Assembly: GCF_014648415.1 (NCBI RefSeq)
Contig: NZ_BMRB01000001.1
Location: 372,001 to 436,000 of the forward strand
DNA length: 64,000 bases
Direction of reading: 5' to 3'
Source of the DNA: Actinokineospora fastidiosa
Lineage (GTDB): Bacteria > Actinomycetota > Actinomycetes > Mycobacteriales > Pseudonocardiaceae
Part shown: positions 63,938 through 64,000 of the stretch, in pieces
Layout of the letters: each line of letters opens with the position of its first letter
Position numbering within the stretch: the first letter of the stretch is position 1
The notes under the pieces: generated by a model
What the model saw: only the letters and a program-made list of their open reading frames with translations
What the model was told of the DNA's origin: nothing
Database searches by the model: none
Translations under genes and position numbers: made by a program

Positions 63938-64000
63938 ATGATTCCTGTGCGCTCATTCACCTGGCTCGCGCCGGTCGGCGCCGCGGCCGCGCTCATGCTG
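63938..64000 (+). CDS. start of an exported or membrane protein, cut by window
   Basis: ATG at 63938 or GTG at 63947 opens MIPVRSFTWLAPVGAAAALML, a basic residue followed by a hydrophobic core, the look of a signal peptide. Only 21 codons are present, so the product cannot be named. Upstream 63720-63937 shows no gene and is AT-richer near 63900-63940, as expected for a promoter. Confidence 0.45.
   Translation, partial: MIPVRSFTWLAPVGAAAALML

Overview
The window is high-GC DNA (roughly 70% or more G+C, many GTG starts, GGAGG ribosome binding sites, dense ATGA/GTGA overlaps) from an actinomycete. It encodes a two-domain geosmin synthase, AfsR/SARP-type regulators, a secreted LPMO under a CebR-type operator, and a gene block arranged as in mycobacteria. 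A Pseudonocardiales-type filamentous actinomycete (Actinokineospora/Saccharothrix/Lentzea-like) fits best. The genus is inference.

Left part (1-8100): a truncated secreted protein, a flavin disulfide reductase, an AA10 LPMO with a perfect CebR box, and a four-gene translationally coupled operon (atypical kinase, DUF4407 membrane protein, TerY-like vWA protein, PP2C phosphatase) resembling the TerY-P phosphorylation triad. A decayed Rhs tip with a tiny membrane ORF lies next to the 3' end of tRNA-Ala(CGC).

Core block (8100-24300): sepX/glpR, rimJ-like acetyltransferase, moeA/glp, galU, then divergently 5-FTHF cyclo-ligase, a Ruc/FmdB zinc-ribbon protein, a SAF protein, mscL and mogA/moaB. These are followed by a two-component pair, a DUF2064 protein, an HtrA/PepD protease, galT-deoR and mprBA. 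Apart from inserted genes this order matches M. tuberculosis Rv0981-Rv0996. Direct repeats resembling an MprA box lie upstream of both mprA and htrA.

Middle (24300-50800): an Eis-like acetyltransferase, a hydroxyacyl-CoA dehydrogenase, a phosphatase, and a hisS-argS operon whose two synthetases are not of the usual actinobacterial type. An ESX-like partner, WXG/EndoU toxin and MafI-like immunity cassette follows. Then come two BTAD/NB-ARC regulators, a DrrAB-type exporter, an APH-like kinase, secreted vWA and Calx-beta proteins, a frameshifted membrane gene, a MerR/reductase pair, tRNA-Arg(CCT), a NatAB-type exporter and a large secreted penicillin-acylase-family hydrolase.

Right part (50900-64000): a NarL-type regulator, a TPR-GGDEF protein, and a zinc-starvation locus. 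In that locus rpmB-rpmG-rpsR diverge from an Mrf-like protein, rpmE and rpmF, with two Zur-like boxes between; five cysteine-poor alternative ribosomal proteins are encoded. After it come geosmin synthase, a noncoding degenerate 17-bp tandem array ending in a 17-bp-arm hairpin, an alpha/beta hydrolase, two paralogous helix-turn-helix proteins, and a PadR plus 2,4-dienoyl-CoA-reductase operon with a 20-bp palindrome. The start of another exported protein closes the window.

The strongest candidates for new biology are the 17-bp array, the hisS-argS/EndoU neighbourhood, the TerY-P/DUF4407 operon and the paired HTH proteins of unknown target.
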